Of a stretch of DNA of 64,000 bases, positions 41,958 to 51,071 are shown one piece after another. How positions within the stretch are numbered: the first letter of the stretch is position 1; each line of letters begins with the position of its first letter. The notes under the pieces are model-generated. The model saw nothing but the letters and a program-made list of their open reading frames with translations, was not told the origin of the DNA and did not search any database. The translations under genes were made by a program, and so were the position numbers. The stretch comes from Janibacter limosus (GTDB lineage Bacteria > Actinomycetota > Actinomycetes > Actinomycetales > Dermatophilaceae), in NCBI RefSeq assembly GCF_004295485.1, contig NZ_CP036164.1, positions 1,984,001 to 2,048,000 of the forward strand, written 5' to 3'.

Positions 41958-43250
41958 TCAGGCGCGACCGTGGGCGGCGCGGCTGCGACGGCTCAGCGAG
42001 TCGATGACGACGGCCAGCAGCAGCACGCCACCGGTCACCATGTAGCGCACCGACGAGTCGAGGTTGAGCAGGCTCAGACCCGAGCTGATCGACTGGATCA
42101 CGATGACGCCGAGCAGCGCGGAGTAGGCCGAGCCCCGCCCGCCGAAGAGGCTCGTGCCGCCGATGACCGCTGCGGCGATGGCGTTGAGGTTGGTGTCGGC
42201 GCCACCGCTGCTCTGGTTGGCGGCGGCCAGGCGGCAGGCCGCGAAGACGCCGCCGAGCGCCGCGAAGGTGGCCGTCAGCGCGAAGACCGACAGGTACACG
42301 CGCGTGACCCTGATCCCCGCTCGCCGGGCAGCCTCGACATTGCCACCCACGGCCATGACCGCCCGACCCCACGAGGTCCGCCGCAGGGCCAGGTCCATGA
42401 CGACGACCAGGGCGAGGAAGGTCAGGAACATCATCGGGACGCCGCGGTCACGGTTGAGGACGAAGGCCGGCACCCCGAGGATGAGGGCGAGCATCACGGC
42501 CCGCACGATGGTCGCGGTCGTGGACGGCGCCGACAGGCCCGCGGCCTTGCGCTGGGCACCGGCCCGCAGCCGGACAGCGACGTAGACGGCCACGACGGCA
42601 GCGATGAGTGCATAGCTGGCCGCGGGGACGAGGAAGGTCTTCTGCGCGAAGTTGACCAGACCGGAGTCGAAGGGGAGGTTGACCGTGCCCTCGTCGCCGA
42701 GGACGAGGAGCTGCAGCCCCAGGATGCCGAGCAGACCGGCCAGGGTGATGACGAAGCTCGGTACCCCGAAGGTGGTGAAGATCGCGCCGTAGACCAGGCC
42801 GATGACCAGTCCGGTGACGAGCGCCGCGATGATCGCGACCGGCGCCGACCACCCGTGGTTGACGAAGCCGACGGCCAGCACCGCCGACGACAGGCCACTG
42901 ATCGAGCCGATCGACAGGTCGATCTGACCGAGCAGCAGCACGAGGACCACGCCGACGGAGATCGTGCCGACGGCCGCGGACTGCAGCGTCAGGTTGACCA
43001 GGTTGCGGCTGGAGAGGAAGTTGCCGTTGAGGCTCTGGAAGACGATCCAGATGATGACCAGGCCGATCACCACCGGAAGGGAGCCCAGGTCACCGGTACG
43101 GATGCGGCCCCAGGTGGCCGACAGCCAGCCCGAGATCCCGTGCTCCGAGATGAGGCGCTCGTCCTGCAGATCGGCGGGCAGCGCGGCCGCGTCCGTGCTG
43201 GCCGGCGTGACCGGGGACGTGGACTCGACGTCGTTGCTGGGCGTGGTCAT
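41958..43250 (-). CDS. Sugar ABC transporter permease, XylH/RbsC-like
   Basis: This 430-residue permease of the monosaccharide (CUT2) type has ten or more hydrophobic helices. Conserved segments are SSRNLVNLTLQSAAVGTISVGVVLVLLLGQIDLSIGSISGLSSA, FGVPSFVITLAGLLGILGLQLLVLG, AVGGNVEAARRAGIRV (the EAA-like AIGGN-EAAR motif) and ANQSSGGADTNLNAIAAAVIGGTSLFGGRGS. It is longer than RbsC and matches XylH. The ATG overlaps the ATPase stop (ATGA). The last gene of the operon, it is followed by repeats A and B. Confidence 0.88.
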   Translation of the reverse strand: MTTPSNDVESTSPVTPASTDAAALPADLQDERLISEHGISGWLSATWGRIRTGDLGSLPVVIGLVIIWIVFQSLNGNFLSSRNLVNLTLQSAAVGTISVGVVLVLLLGQIDLSIGSISGLSSAVLAVGFVNHGWSAPVAIIAALVTGLVIGLVYGAIFTTFGVPSFVITLAGLLGILGLQLLVLGDEGTVNLPFDSGLVNFAQKTFLVPAASYALIAAVVAVYVAVRLRAGAQRKAAGLSAPSTTATIVRAVMLALILGVPAFVLNRDRGVPMMFLTFLALVVVMDLALRRTSWGRAVMAVGGNVEAARRAGIRVTRVYLSVFALTATFAALGGVFAACRLAAANQSSGGADTNLNAIAAAVIGGTSLFGGRGSAYSALLGVIVIQSISSGLSLLNLDSSVRYMVTGGVLLLAVVIDSLSRRSRAAHGRA

Positions 43251-44041
43251 CGGGTCTCCTGGGTGGCTCGGCGCTCGGCGCGCTGCGAGACGGCGTTGGT
43301 CGTCGCGCCGGTGATCGCGGCGATGATCTCCTGCGAGGTGGTCTGGCTGACGTGGAAGGTGCCGTTGTTGCGGCCCAGCCGCAGCACGGTCACCCGGTCG
43401 GCCACGGCCATCACGTCGGACATGTTGTGGCTGATCAGGATGACGCCATGGCCGTTCTCCCGCAGGCGCTCCACGAGGTTGAGCACCTCCGCGGTCTGGG
43501 CGACGCCCAGCGCCGCGGTGGGCTCGTCGAGCATGACCACCTTGGGCTCACCGAGGAGGCTGCGGGCGATGGCCACCGTCTGCCGCTGACCACCGGAGAG
43601 GCTCGCGACGGGGATGCGCACGGAGGGGATCTTGGCGCTCAGCTGACGCAGCAGCCGCCAGCTCTCGCTCTCCATCGTCACCTCGTCCAGGACCCCGAGG
43701 CGGCGACGCTCCTGCCCGAGGAAGAGGTTGCCGACGACATCGAGGTTGTCGCACAGGGCGAGGTCCTGGTGGACGGTGGCGATGCCGAGCCGCTGCGACT
43801 CGGTCGGGCTGGTGATGTTGGCCGGGCGTCCGCTGACCGTGATCTGCCCGGCGTCGGGGACGTAGACGCCCGCGATCGCCTTGACGAGGGTCGACTTGCC
43901 CGCGCCGTTGTCGCCGACGAGGGCCACGACCTCCCCCGGGTGGACATCGAACTCGATGTCCTTCAGTGCCTGCACGGCGCCGAATCGCTTCGACAGTCCG
44001 CTGATGGACAGCACCGGGTCCCCGGTGGAGGTCATGGTCAT
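43247..44041 (-). CDS. Sugar ABC transporter ATP-binding protein, single-domain
   Basis: This is a 264-residue ATPase. Walker A is VALVGDNGAGKSTLVKAIAGVY, the Q-loop is VHQDLALCDNLDVVGNLFLG, the signature is SLSGGQRQTVAIARSLLGEPKVVMLDEPTAALG and the H-loop is LISHNM. Most CUT2 ATPases (XylG, RbsA) have two fused ATPase domains; this has only one and so should dimerise, as in FrcA-like systems. The start could also be the second Met (MTSTG). Confidence 0.88.
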   Translation of the reverse strand: MTMTSTGDPVLSISGLSKRFGAVQALKDIEFDVHPGEVVALVGDNGAGKSTLVKAIAGVYVPDAGQITVSGRPANITSPTESQRLGIATVHQDLALCDNLDVVGNLFLGQERRRLGVLDEVTMESESWRLLRQLSAKIPSVRIPVASLSGGQRQTVAIARSLLGEPKVVMLDEPTAALGVAQTAEVLNLVERLRENGHGVILISHNMSDVMAVADRVTVLRLGRNNGTFHVSQTTSQEIIAAITGATTNAVSQRAERRATQETR

Positions 44042-44067
44042 GTCAGTCCTTCGTCGTCAGGAGAGGG

Positions 44068-45171
44068 TCACTTGAGGCCGGCGGAGGCGCAGGCCTTGGC
44101 GACGCTGCCCGCGCAGATGTCCTCGAGCTTGTAGAAGCCGTCCTTGACGACGGTGTCCTTGACGGTGTCCTTGGTGACGACGACCGGGTCCAGGAGGGTG
44201 GAGGGCACGCCGTCCTTGTCGTCCTTGGCCTCGGGCTTCTTGCCCTCACCGAGGGCGATGGCCGCCTTGGCGGCGTCCTCGGCCTCCGGCTTGATGGCCT
44301 TGTAGATCGTCATGTCCTGGTCACCGGAGATGATCCGCTGGATCGCGGCGAGCTCGGCGTCCTGCCCCGTGACCGGAGGAAGGGGGTCGACCCCACCGCC
44401 CTTGAGCGCGGCGATGGCACCGCCCGCAGTCCCGTCGTTGGCGGCGTAGACGCCGACGAGGTCACCCTTGACCTTGGACAGCTGGCCCTCGGTCCAGGAC
44501 TGCGCCTTGTCCGGGCTCCAGTCGGGGGTGTCGTACTCGCCGGCGATCTTGAAGGAGCTCTTGTCGAGGACGGAGTGCGCGCCCTTCTTGAAGTCGGCGG
44601 CGTTGGCGTCCGTCGGGGCGCCGTTGATCATGAGGATGTCCCCCGAGGTCTTGCCGTCGGCCTTGAGGGCGTCGAGCAGGGCCTGCCCCTGCAGCTCGCC
44701 GACCTTCTGGTTGTCGAAGGAGACGTAGTAGTCGGCTCCGGCGATGAAGCGGTCGTAGGCGATGACGGGGATGTCCTGGCTCTTGGCGTTGCTCACCAGC
44801 GAGGCGGCGGACTTGCCGTCGACGGCGTCGAGGACGATGACGTCGGCACCCTCGGTGACCGCCGACTCGAACTGCTGCTGCTGCTTGGTCGCGTCCTGGT
44901 CGGCGTTGTTGTAGATGACCGAGCAGTCGGCGCACTGCGCCTTGACGGCCGCCTCGAAGAGTGGCCGGTCGAAGGACTCGTACCGGGTCGTCTTGGACTC
45001 GGGGAGCAGGAGCGCGATCTTCAGCGCCCCGGCCTTGTCCGCTCCTGCCCCGGATCCGGATCCGGAGGTGCTGCTCTCCCCCGAGCTGCACGCGGCCAGG
45101 GCACCGGCGCTCAGCGCGAGTGCCAGCGGGAGCGCCATGGCGCGGGACAGGCGGTGCGAACGAGTGGACAT
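44068..45171 (-). CDS. Sugar-binding lipoprotein, XylF-like
   Basis: This is a 367-residue solute-binding protein of the periplasmic-binding-protein type 1 fold. The signal peptide ends in the lipobox LSAGALAAC. Mature motifs are ALLLPESKTTRYESFDRPLFEAAVKA, YNNADQDATKQQQQFESAV, VIVLDAVDGKSAASLVSNAKSQDIPVIAYDRFI and VGVYAANDGTAGGAIAALKGGGVDPLPPVTGQDAELAAIQRI, as in D-xylose-binding XylF. GAGGAG lies 8 nt before the ATG. Xylose is the likely but unproven ligand. Confidence 0.88.
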   Translation of the reverse strand: MSTRSHRLSRAMALPLALALSAGALAACSSGESSTSGSGSGAGADKAGALKIALLLPESKTTRYESFDRPLFEAAVKAQCADCSVIYNNADQDATKQQQQFESAVTEGADVIVLDAVDGKSAASLVSNAKSQDIPVIAYDRFIAGADYYVSFDNQKVGELQGQALLDALKADGKTSGDILMINGAPTDANAADFKKGAHSVLDKSSFKIAGEYDTPDWSPDKAQSWTEGQLSKVKGDLVGVYAANDGTAGGAIAALKGGGVDPLPPVTGQDAELAAIQRIISGDQDMTIYKAIKPEAEDAAKAAIALGEGKKPEAKDDKDGVPSTLLDPVVVTKDTVKDTVVKDGFYKLEDICAGSVAKACASAGLK

Positions 45172-45224
45172 GTCGCTCTCCTCATTGAGATGGCCGAGCC
45201 ACACCGTGTGACCCGTTCACGTGG

Positions 45225-45266
45225 ACGCTAGAACGCCGCACCCTTGGCGTCAAGACTTGAATTCAA
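45225..45266 (-). promoter_or_regulatory. Promoter and candidate ROK operator of the sugar ABC operon
   Basis: On the minus strand TTGACG (45253-45248) and TAGCGT (45230-45225) are separated by 17 bp, a good -35/-10 pair reading toward the binding-protein gene. Immediately upstream is the perfect 10-bp palindrome TTGAATTCAA (45257-45266), AT-rich in a GC-rich region. It is a plausible site for the adjacent ROK repressor. Confidence 0.6.
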
Positions 45267-45286
45267 TGTGTCGTCATTCCGCAACC

Positions 45287-46456
45287 TCAGCCGACCCGGG
45301 CAGACCTGGCACCGGCCGCACGCAGCAGCGCCCCGCGGACCTCTGCGTCGTCCCCGAGCGCCCCCGGGACGAGCGTGACGCTCGCCGCCGCGCTCGGGAT
45401 CGCGCCACGCTCCACGCCCTCGCGCATCGCGTCGAGCAGCAGGTCCCCCGTCCTGGCCAGCTGGCCCCCCACGGCGATGACCTCCGGGTTGAGCAGGTTG
45501 ACCAGACCGGCGAGCGCGACCCCGAGGTGACGGCCTGCGTCGGTGATGACCCGCCGGCACCCGGGGTCGCCCTGCTGGGCCCGGGAGACGATCTCGCGCA
45601 AGGGGATCGGGCCCTGGGAGGGCGCGATCGCCGAGATGAGCGCCGGTGACCCGACGTAGGTGTTGAGGCAACCGCGGTTGCCGCAGCGACACACCGGCCC
45701 GGCCTCGTCGATGGTCAGGTGGCCGATCTCCCCCGCGGTACCGGCGCTCCCCCGGAAGACCGTGCCGCCGATGACCAGCCCGGCGCCCACACCGTGGGAG
45801 AGCTTGAGGTAGGCGCCGGTCTCCACCCCGCCCAGTGCGCCGGCGAGCAGCTCGCCCTCGGCCGCGAAGTTGGCGGTGTTGTCCAGGATGACCGGGGTCG
45901 CCAACGCCGCCTGCAGCTCGGCCGCGGCGTGGACTCCCCGCCACCCGGGCATGATCAGCTCGGACCCCACGGCACCGCTGACCGAGTCCACAGGAGCCGG
46001 GAGGCCGAGCGCCACCTGCTCCAGGTCGGCGAGGGTGTGACCGTTGTCGGCGAGGACCTCGTGCAGCAGCCGGGCGGCCCGGTCCAGCCCCTCGTCGGCG
46101 TTGTGGTCTTGGGGCAGGGGCATGCGGTGGCGGGCGATGAGGTCGTTGGGCCCAGTCCCCACGGCGATGCGGATGTCCCTGTCCCCGAAGGCAACCCCCG
46201 CGAGCAGGGGCGCTCCTCCGAGGAGCGAGACGAGGACGGCCCGGCGGCCGTTGCGGACGCTGTTGGTCAACGAGACGGCCCCGTCACCGTCGAGGTCGCG
46301 CACGAGGTTGGAGATCGTGGCGGGCGACAGCCCGGTCGCGCCCGCGATCTCCACCTGGGTCAACGGGCCATTGGTCGACAGGGTCTCGACCACCCGCTCA
46401 CGGTTGGCACGGCGCAGCGAGGACTGGGACCCCGGAGCCGGACCGACTGTGTTCAT
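45287..46456 (-). CDS. ROK-family transcriptional repressor (XylR/NagC-like)
   Basis: The 389-residue protein has an N-terminal winged helix (residues 12-60, RRANRERVVETLSTNGPLTQVEIAGATGLSPATISNLV) and a ROK sugar-kinase fold. The latter has LKLSHGVGAGLVIGGTVFRGSAGTAGEIGHLTID and the zinc motif CRCGNRGCLNTYVG. It should repress the downstream sugar transporter and release DNA on binding sugar. The N-terminal ATP loop of true kinases is not evident. The start at 46456 is supported by the leaderless -10 upstream. Confidence 0.9.
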   Translation of the reverse strand: MNTVGPAPGSQSSLRRANRERVVETLSTNGPLTQVEIAGATGLSPATISNLVRDLDGDGAVSLTNSVRNGRRAVLVSLLGGAPLLAGVAFGDRDIRIAVGTGPNDLIARHRMPLPQDHNADEGLDRAARLLHEVLADNGHTLADLEQVALGLPAPVDSVSGAVGSELIMPGWRGVHAAAELQAALATPVILDNTANFAAEGELLAGALGGVETGAYLKLSHGVGAGLVIGGTVFRGSAGTAGEIGHLTIDEAGPVCRCGNRGCLNTYVGSPALISAIAPSQGPIPLREIVSRAQQGDPGCRRVITDAGRHLGVALAGLVNLLNPEVIAVGGQLARTGDLLLDAMREGVERGAIPSAAASVTLVPGALGDDAEVRGALLRAAGARSARVG

Positions 46457-46462
46457 GACCAA

Positions 46463-46468
46463 AATCTA
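46463..46468 (-). promoter_or_regulatory. Leaderless -10 element of the ROK gene
   Basis: TAGATT on the minus strand is followed by 6 nt (TTGGTC) and the ATG at 46456, the typical layout of an actinobacterial leaderless mRNA. No ribosome binding site precedes this ATG. Confidence 0.55.
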
Positions 46469-46507
46469 AGGCAGAACACCCGCGGAAGGCGAGAGGGCCC
46501 CTCGTCG

Positions 46508-47383
46508 TCAGTCGAAGACGATCGTGCGCCGACCGCGCAGGACCACGCGACGCTCCACGTGCCAGCGCAGGGCACGGGCGAAGGCCATGGCCTCGAGCTC
46601 GGCACCGGTGGCTGCCAGCTGGGCCGGGCTCATCCGGTGGTCGACCCGACGGAAGTCCTGCTCGATGATCGGCCCCTCGTCCAGGTCGGAGGTCACGTAG
46701 TGCGCCGTGGCGCCGATGACCTTGACCCCGCGCTCGTGTGCCTGGGAGTAGGGCCGCGCCCCCTTGAAGGAGGGCAGGAGCGAGTGATGGATGTTGATGA
46801 TCCGGCCGGGGAAGTCAGCGCACAGGTCCTCGGAGAGCACCTGCATGTAGCGGGCCAGCACGACCGTCTCGACCTGCTCGGCCGCGATGATCTCGCGCAG
46901 CGCGGCCTCTGCCTGCGGCTTGGTCTCGCGCGTCACCGGGATGTGGTGGAAGGGGATGCCGTGCCACTCGACCTCGGCCCGGAAGTCCTCGTGGTTGGAG
47001 ACCACCGCGGGCACGACGACGTTGAGCTGACCGGTGCGCACGCGGAAGAGCAGGTCGTTGAGCACATGCCCCTGACGGCTGACCATGACCAGCAGGCGGT
47101 GCGGCTCGTGCGGGTCGTGGATGCTGACGTCGGCGCCGAGCTCCGTGGCCAGGGCGGCCCGCTCCACCTCGAGCGCAGCTGCATCCAGTGCGGCCTCCCC
47201 CTGCAGGTGCATGCGCAGGTGGAACTCCCCGGTCGAGAGGTCACCGAACTGCTGGCTGTCGAGGATGTTGAGCCCCTGGCCCAGCATCGCGCCCGTGACG
47301 GCATGCACGATGCCGCGTCGGTCAGGTCCGCTGAGGGTCAGGACGACCTCGCGGCCGAGGCCGCGGTCGGCAGGCGCGCTCAC
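46508..47383 (-). CDS. purU: Formyltetrahydrofolate deformylase
   Basis: PurU hydrolyses 10-formyl-THF to THF and formate. The 291-residue protein has an N-terminal ACT regulatory domain ([34 protein letters not shown], residues 12-90) and a formyl-transferase-like catalytic domain: [34 protein letters not shown], and [46 protein letters not shown] with the catalytic Asn/His/Asp set. The GTG start overlaps the rlmN stop (GTGA). Confidence 0.95.
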   Translation of the reverse strand: MSAPADRGLGREVVLTLSGPDRRGIVHAVTGAMLGQGLNILDSQQFGDLSTGEFHLRMHLQGEAALDAAALEVERAALATELGADVSIHDPHEPHRLLVMVSRQGHVLNDLLFRVRTGQLNVVVPAVVSNHEDFRAEVEWHGIPFHHIPVTRETKPQAEAALREIIAAEQVETVVLARYMQVLSEDLCADFPGRIINIHHSLLPSFKGARPYSQAHERGVKVIGATAHYVTSDLDEGPIIEQDFRRVDHRMSPAQLAATGAELEAMAFARALRWHVERRVVLRGRRTIVFD

Positions 47384-48615
47384 TCCGCGCCCGAGGTGGC
47401 CGCCGCGAGCTGCCCGCAGGCCCCGTCGATGTCGCTGCCACGGGTGTCACGCACCGTCGTCGGGATGCCGTGGGCGCGCAGTCGCTCGACGAACTGCTGC
47501 TCGACCCCGGGCCGCGACGCGGTCCACTTGGACCCCGGTGTCGGGTTGAGCGGGATGGGATTGATGTGCACCCAACCCTTGCCGCGCTTGAGCAGCTTCT
47601 TGGCGAGCAGGTCTGCGCGCCAAGCCTGGTCGTTCATGTCGCGGATCATCGCGTACTCGATGCTCACCCGCCGCCCGGTCTTGAGGTAGTACCGGTGGGC
47701 AGCGTCGATCGCCTCGTCGACCTTGAACCGGGTGTTGATCGGCACCAGCTCGTCGCGCAGCTCGTCGTCCGGGGCGTGCAGGGACAGGGCGAGCGTCACC
47801 GGGATGCCCTCCTCGGTGAGCCGGTCGATGCCGGTCACGAGCCCGACCGAGGACATCGTGATGCCGCGGGCACTCATGCCCAGGCCCTCGGGCGAGGGGT
47901 CGACCATGCGCCGGATGGCGCCGATGGCGGCCTTGTAGTTGGCCAGCGCCTCCCCCATCCCCATGAAGACGACGTTGGAGACCCGCCGGCCGCCGGACGA
48001 AGGGAGGGACCCCCCTTCCTCGTCGTCGTCGGCCTCGTCGCCGAGCTCGGCGCCACCGTCGGAGGGTGCGGACAGATCACTCGCCTCGGCGAGCATCCGG
48101 TTGGCGGCCACGACCTGATCGACGATCTCGGCGGTCGACATGTTGCGGGTCAGGCCCTCCTGCCCGGTGGCGCAGAAGGGGCAGTTCATCCCGCACCCGG
48201 CCTGGCTGGAGATGCAGATGGTCGCGCGACGCGGGTAGCGCATGAGGACCGACTCGACGAGCGCGCCGTCGTGCAGGCGCCACACCGACTTCAGCGTCGC
48301 GCCCTCGTCGGCGGTGATCGTGCGCACCGGCGTGAGCAGGCGGGGGAGCATCGCGGCGACGAGCTCCTCGCGGGCGGCCTTGGGCAGGTCGGTCATCTGC
48401 TCGGGGTCGTCCGTGTGGTGCGTGAAGTAGTGCGTCGACAGCTGCTTGGCACGGAAGCCCGGCAGGCCGAGCTCCTTGGCCAGCTCGACCCGACCGGCGA
48501 GGTCGAGGTCGGCAAGATGGCGCGGCGGCTTGCCACGCCGCGGCGCGGTCATGGTCAGCTGGCCGGGCACCGGACGGGTGGTCGAGGGAGTGGGCAGATC
48601 GGTCATCGGGTCCAT
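47380..48615 (-). CDS. rlmN: 23S rRNA (adenine-2503-C2)/tRNA methyltransferase
   Basis: RlmN is a radical-SAM dual-specificity RNA methyltransferase. The cluster motif CxxxCxxC is [66 protein letters not shown] and the methyl-accepting Cys region near [15 protein letters not shown] are all present. An insertion of about 30 acidic residues ([16 protein letters not shown]) between the cluster domain and VVFMGMGE is not part of the usual family core. The inner ATG at 48606 is an alternative start. It begins 4 nt after cdsA ends. Confidence 0.94.
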   Translation of the reverse strand: MDPMTDLPTPSTTRPVPGQLTMTAPRRGKPPRHLADLDLAGRVELAKELGLPGFRAKQLSTHYFTHHTDDPEQMTDLPKAAREELVAAMLPRLLTPVRTITADEGATLKSVWRLHDGALVESVLMRYPRRATICISSQAGCGMNCPFCATGQEGLTRNMSTAEIVDQVVAANRMLAEASDLSAPSDGGAELGDEADDDEEGGSLPSSGGRRVSNVVFMGMGEALANYKAAIGAIRRMVDPSPEGLGMSARGITMSSVGLVTGIDRLTEEGIPVTLALSLHAPDDELRDELVPINTRFKVDEAIDAAHRYYLKTGRRVSIEYAMIRDMNDQAWRADLLAKKLLKRGKGWVHINPIPLNPTPGSKWTASRPGVEQQFVERLRAHGIPTTVRDTRGSDIDGACGQLAAATSGAE

Positions 48616-48619
48616 TGTC

Positions 48620-49495
48620 TCAGTGCGGGGCGATGATGCGAAGCGCCACCCACACCAGGGGGACCACCATCACGAGCGAGTCGAGGCGATCCATGAGCCC
48701 GCCGTGCCCCGGGATGATGTTGGACATGTCCTTGATCCCGAGGTTGCGCTTGAGGCTTGACTCGATGAGGTCACCGATCGTCGCCGCGGGCGCGACGAGG
48801 GCACCGAGCACCGCGCCCTGCCACCACGCGCCGTCGAGGGTCAGCGGGATGACGATCGCGCCGACCACGGCACACGAGAGGACCGACCCGGCGAAACCCT
48901 CCCACGACTTCTTCGGCGACAGCTTGGGGGCCATCGGGTGCTTGCCCAGCAGGACGCCGAAGGCGTATCCCCCGATGTCGGAGAAGACCGTGGTGATGAT
49001 GAAGACGAAGATGCGCCACTGCCCCTGGGGCTCGGCGAGCATCATCGCGGCGAACCCGGCGAGGAAGCACGGGTAGAGCAGGATCAGTGCGCCGGCGCCG
49101 ACGTCACGCAGCGCCCCCGTCATCCCGTCGGCAACGCGCCAGATGAGCGTGGCCACCAGGGTGAGCGCGGCGGCGAAGACGAGGGCCTCCGCCCCGCGCA
49201 CGTAGGCAGCGGCGATCATGCTGACGGCGCCGATGGCGATCGGCGCGAAGGGGGCGAAGAGCCCGCCCACGGCGAGCGCTTGGCGCATCTCCCACACCGC
49301 CACGACCATCGCCACGCAGACGACGACGGCGAAGGCCACCGGGTGGATGACGAGAGTGCCGGCCACCAGGATCCCCAGTACCACCCCGGAGGCGATGGCG
49401 ACGGGGAGGTTGCGGCCGGCTCGACTCGAGGGCCCGGCAGGTGCGGGAGCGGCGGCCTTGATACTGCGCCGGGTCGCGGGCTGGGGCTCGGTCAC
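48620..49495 (-). CDS. cdsA: Phosphatidate cytidylyltransferase
   Basis: CdsA makes CDP-diacylglycerol for phospholipid synthesis at the membrane. The 291-residue protein has about eight hydrophobic helices, the [17 protein letters not shown] motif and the C-terminal signature [34 protein letters not shown] with the metal-binding Asp residues. A basic, Ala/Pro-rich N-terminal tail of ~28 residues precedes the first helix. It follows frr by 1 nt, in the standard frr-cdsA-rlmN order. Confidence 0.95.
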   Translation of the reverse strand: MTEPQPATRRSIKAAAPAPAGPSSRAGRNLPVAIASGVVLGILVAGTLVIHPVAFAVVVCVAMVVAVWEMRQALAVGGLFAPFAPIAIGAVSMIAAAYVRGAEALVFAAALTLVATLIWRVADGMTGALRDVGAGALILLYPCFLAGFAAMMLAEPQGQWRIFVFIITTVFSDIGGYAFGVLLGKHPMAPKLSPKKSWEGFAGSVLSCAVVGAIVIPLTLDGAWWQGAVLGALVAPAATIGDLIESSLKRNLGIKDMSNIIPGHGGLMDRLDSLVMVVPLVWVALRIIAPH

Positions 49496-49496
49496 A

Positions 49497-50054
49497 TCAG
49501 ACCTCGGAGAGCTCGGCTTCCTTGGCCTTGAGAAGGGCGTCGACGCTGTCCACGTACTTCTTGGTCAGGGCGTCGAGCTCCTTCTCACCCCGGTTGCCGT
49601 CGTCCTCACCGACCTCGCCGTCCTTCACGAGCTTGTCGATCGTGTCCTTGGCGGCCCGGCGGATGTGGCGGATCGAGACCTTGGCGTCCTCACCCTGGTT
49701 GTGCGCCAGCTTGATGTACTCCTTGCGACGCTCGGCCGTCAGCTCCGGCATCGTCAGGCGGATGACGGTGCCGTCATTGCTCGGGTTGGCGCCGAGGTCG
49801 GACTCACGCAGAGCGCCTTCGATCGCTGTCATCGAGGACTTGTCGAAGGGCGTGATCAGGAGGGTCCGCGCCTCGGGCGTCTGGAAGGAGGCCAGCTGCT
49901 GCAGCGGGGTGGGCGAGCCGTAGTAGTCGACCGTCACCTTGCTGAAGAGACCGGGGTTGACGCGGCCGGTGCGGATGCCCGCGAAGTTCTCCTTGGCCAC
50001 CTCCACGGCCTTTTCCATCTTGTCGTCGGCCTCGAGCAGTGCGTCCTCGATCAT
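49497..50054 (-). CDS. frr: Ribosome recycling factor
   Basis: Frr dismantles post-termination ribosomes with EF-G. The 185-residue protein is the normal length. It has AVEVAKENFAGIRTGRVNPGLFSKVTVDYYGSPTPLQQLASFQTPEARTLLITPFDKS, LTMPELTAERRKEYIKLAHNQGEDAKVSIRHIRR and a C-terminal long helix ending in LLKAKEAELSEV. The segment DGEVGEDDGNRGEKELDALTKKYVDSVD is typical. It is 76 nt downstream of pyrH. Confidence 0.96.
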   Translation of the reverse strand: MIEDALLEADDKMEKAVEVAKENFAGIRTGRVNPGLFSKVTVDYYGSPTPLQQLASFQTPEARTLLITPFDKSSMTAIEGALRESDLGANPSNDGTVIRLTMPELTAERRKEYIKLAHNQGEDAKVSIRHIRRAAKDTIDKLVKDGEVGEDDGNRGEKELDALTKKYVDSVDALLKAKEAELSEV

Positions 50055-50130
50055 GTGCGTGGTCTCCTTGTCCGGCCCAGAGGGCCTCGCGAGCGGCTGG
50101 GCCGCGGTTGGTCTGCGGTCAGTCTCTCAC

Positions 50131-50859
50131 TCAGGCGTGCACGACGGTGCCGATGGGCTCGCCGAGGAGCGCCCGGGTCACATTGCCCTCGCCCTCCATG
50201 CCGAAGACGAGCATCGGGAGGTGGTTCTCGCGGCAGAGGCTGAAGGCCGCGGCGTCGACGACCTTGAGGTTCTGCTGGATGGCCTGCTCGTACGTGACGC
50301 GCTCGAGCTTGACGGCCGCAGGGTTGGTGCGGGGGTCGGAGTCGTAGACGCCGTCGACGCCGTTCTTGGCGATGAGGACCTCGTCGCACTTGATCTCCAG
50401 CGCACGCTGGGCGCTCACGGTGTCGGTGGAGAAGAAGGGCATGCCGGCGCCGGCGCCGAAGATGACGACCCGGCCCTTCTCGAGGTGACGGATGGCACGG
50501 CGCGGGATGTAGGCCTCGGCCACCTGGCCCATGGTGATGGCGGTCTGCACGCGGGTGTCGACGCCGGCGTGCTCGAGGAAGTCCTGGAGCGCCAAGCAGT
50601 TCATGACGGTGCCGAGCATGCCCATGTAGTCGGCGCGGCTGCGGTCCATGCCCTGCTCCTGCAGCTCCGCGCCCCGGAAGAAGTTGCCGCCGCCGACGAC
50701 GATGGCGACCTGGACGCCCTGGCCCACGGCGACCGCGATCTGCTCGGCGATGCCGCGCACGATGTCGGGGTTGAGCCCGACCTTGCCGCCGCCGAAGGCT
50801 TCGCCCGAGAGCTTGAGGAGGACCCTGCGGTCGGCCGGGGGGGTGTTCTGGTCGGTCAC
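50131..50859 (-). CDS. pyrH: UMP kinase
   Basis: PyrH phosphorylates UMP and is regulated allosterically by GTP and UTP. The 242-residue amino-acid-kinase-fold protein has [60 protein letters not shown], and [23 protein letters not shown]. The GTG at 50859 gives the normal length; upstream in-frame sequence is not conserved. In most relatives pyrH follows tsf directly, but here an alkB-tetR pair on the other strand lies between. Confidence 0.95.
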   Translation of the reverse strand: MTDQNTPPADRRVLLKLSGEAFGGGKVGLNPDIVRGIAEQIAVAVGQGVQVAIVVGGGNFFRGAELQEQGMDRSRADYMGMLGTVMNCLALQDFLEHAGVDTRVQTAITMGQVAEAYIPRRAIRHLEKGRVVIFGAGAGMPFFSTDTVSAQRALEIKCDEVLIAKNGVDGVYDSDPRTNPAAVKLERVTYEQAIQQNLKVVDAAAFSLCRENHLPMLVFGMEGEGNVTRALLGEPIGTVVHA

Positions 50860-50967
50860 GGTGGTGCTCCCTGGGTCGTGTGCGGGTTCGCCCGATCCTT
50901 CCACAGGTCGAGACGAGGCGATGACCGTCCTCGCCCGGCCGCGGGCGGAATCCGAGCCTCTCCCCCG

Positions 50968-50994
50968 CTTGACATTCGCCGTGCAGTTGTCAAG
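50968..50994. promoter_or_regulatory. Inverted repeat in the pyrH / alkB divergent promoter region
   Basis: CTTGACA (50968-50974) and TGTCAAG (50988-50994) are perfect 7-bp complements across 13 bp. Each arm contains TTGACA, the consensus -35 hexamer, one on each strand. A dimeric regulator (for example the TetR protein encoded after alkB) bound here would block -35 recognition in one or both directions. The rest of 50860-51071 has no gene. Confidence 0.55.
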
Positions 50995-51071
50995 GTACTC
51001 GCAAGTCACTACGGTCGACCCCACACGTCTCCGCCGTCCGGCAGGGACACCTCGACGATGAGGAGCACGGT

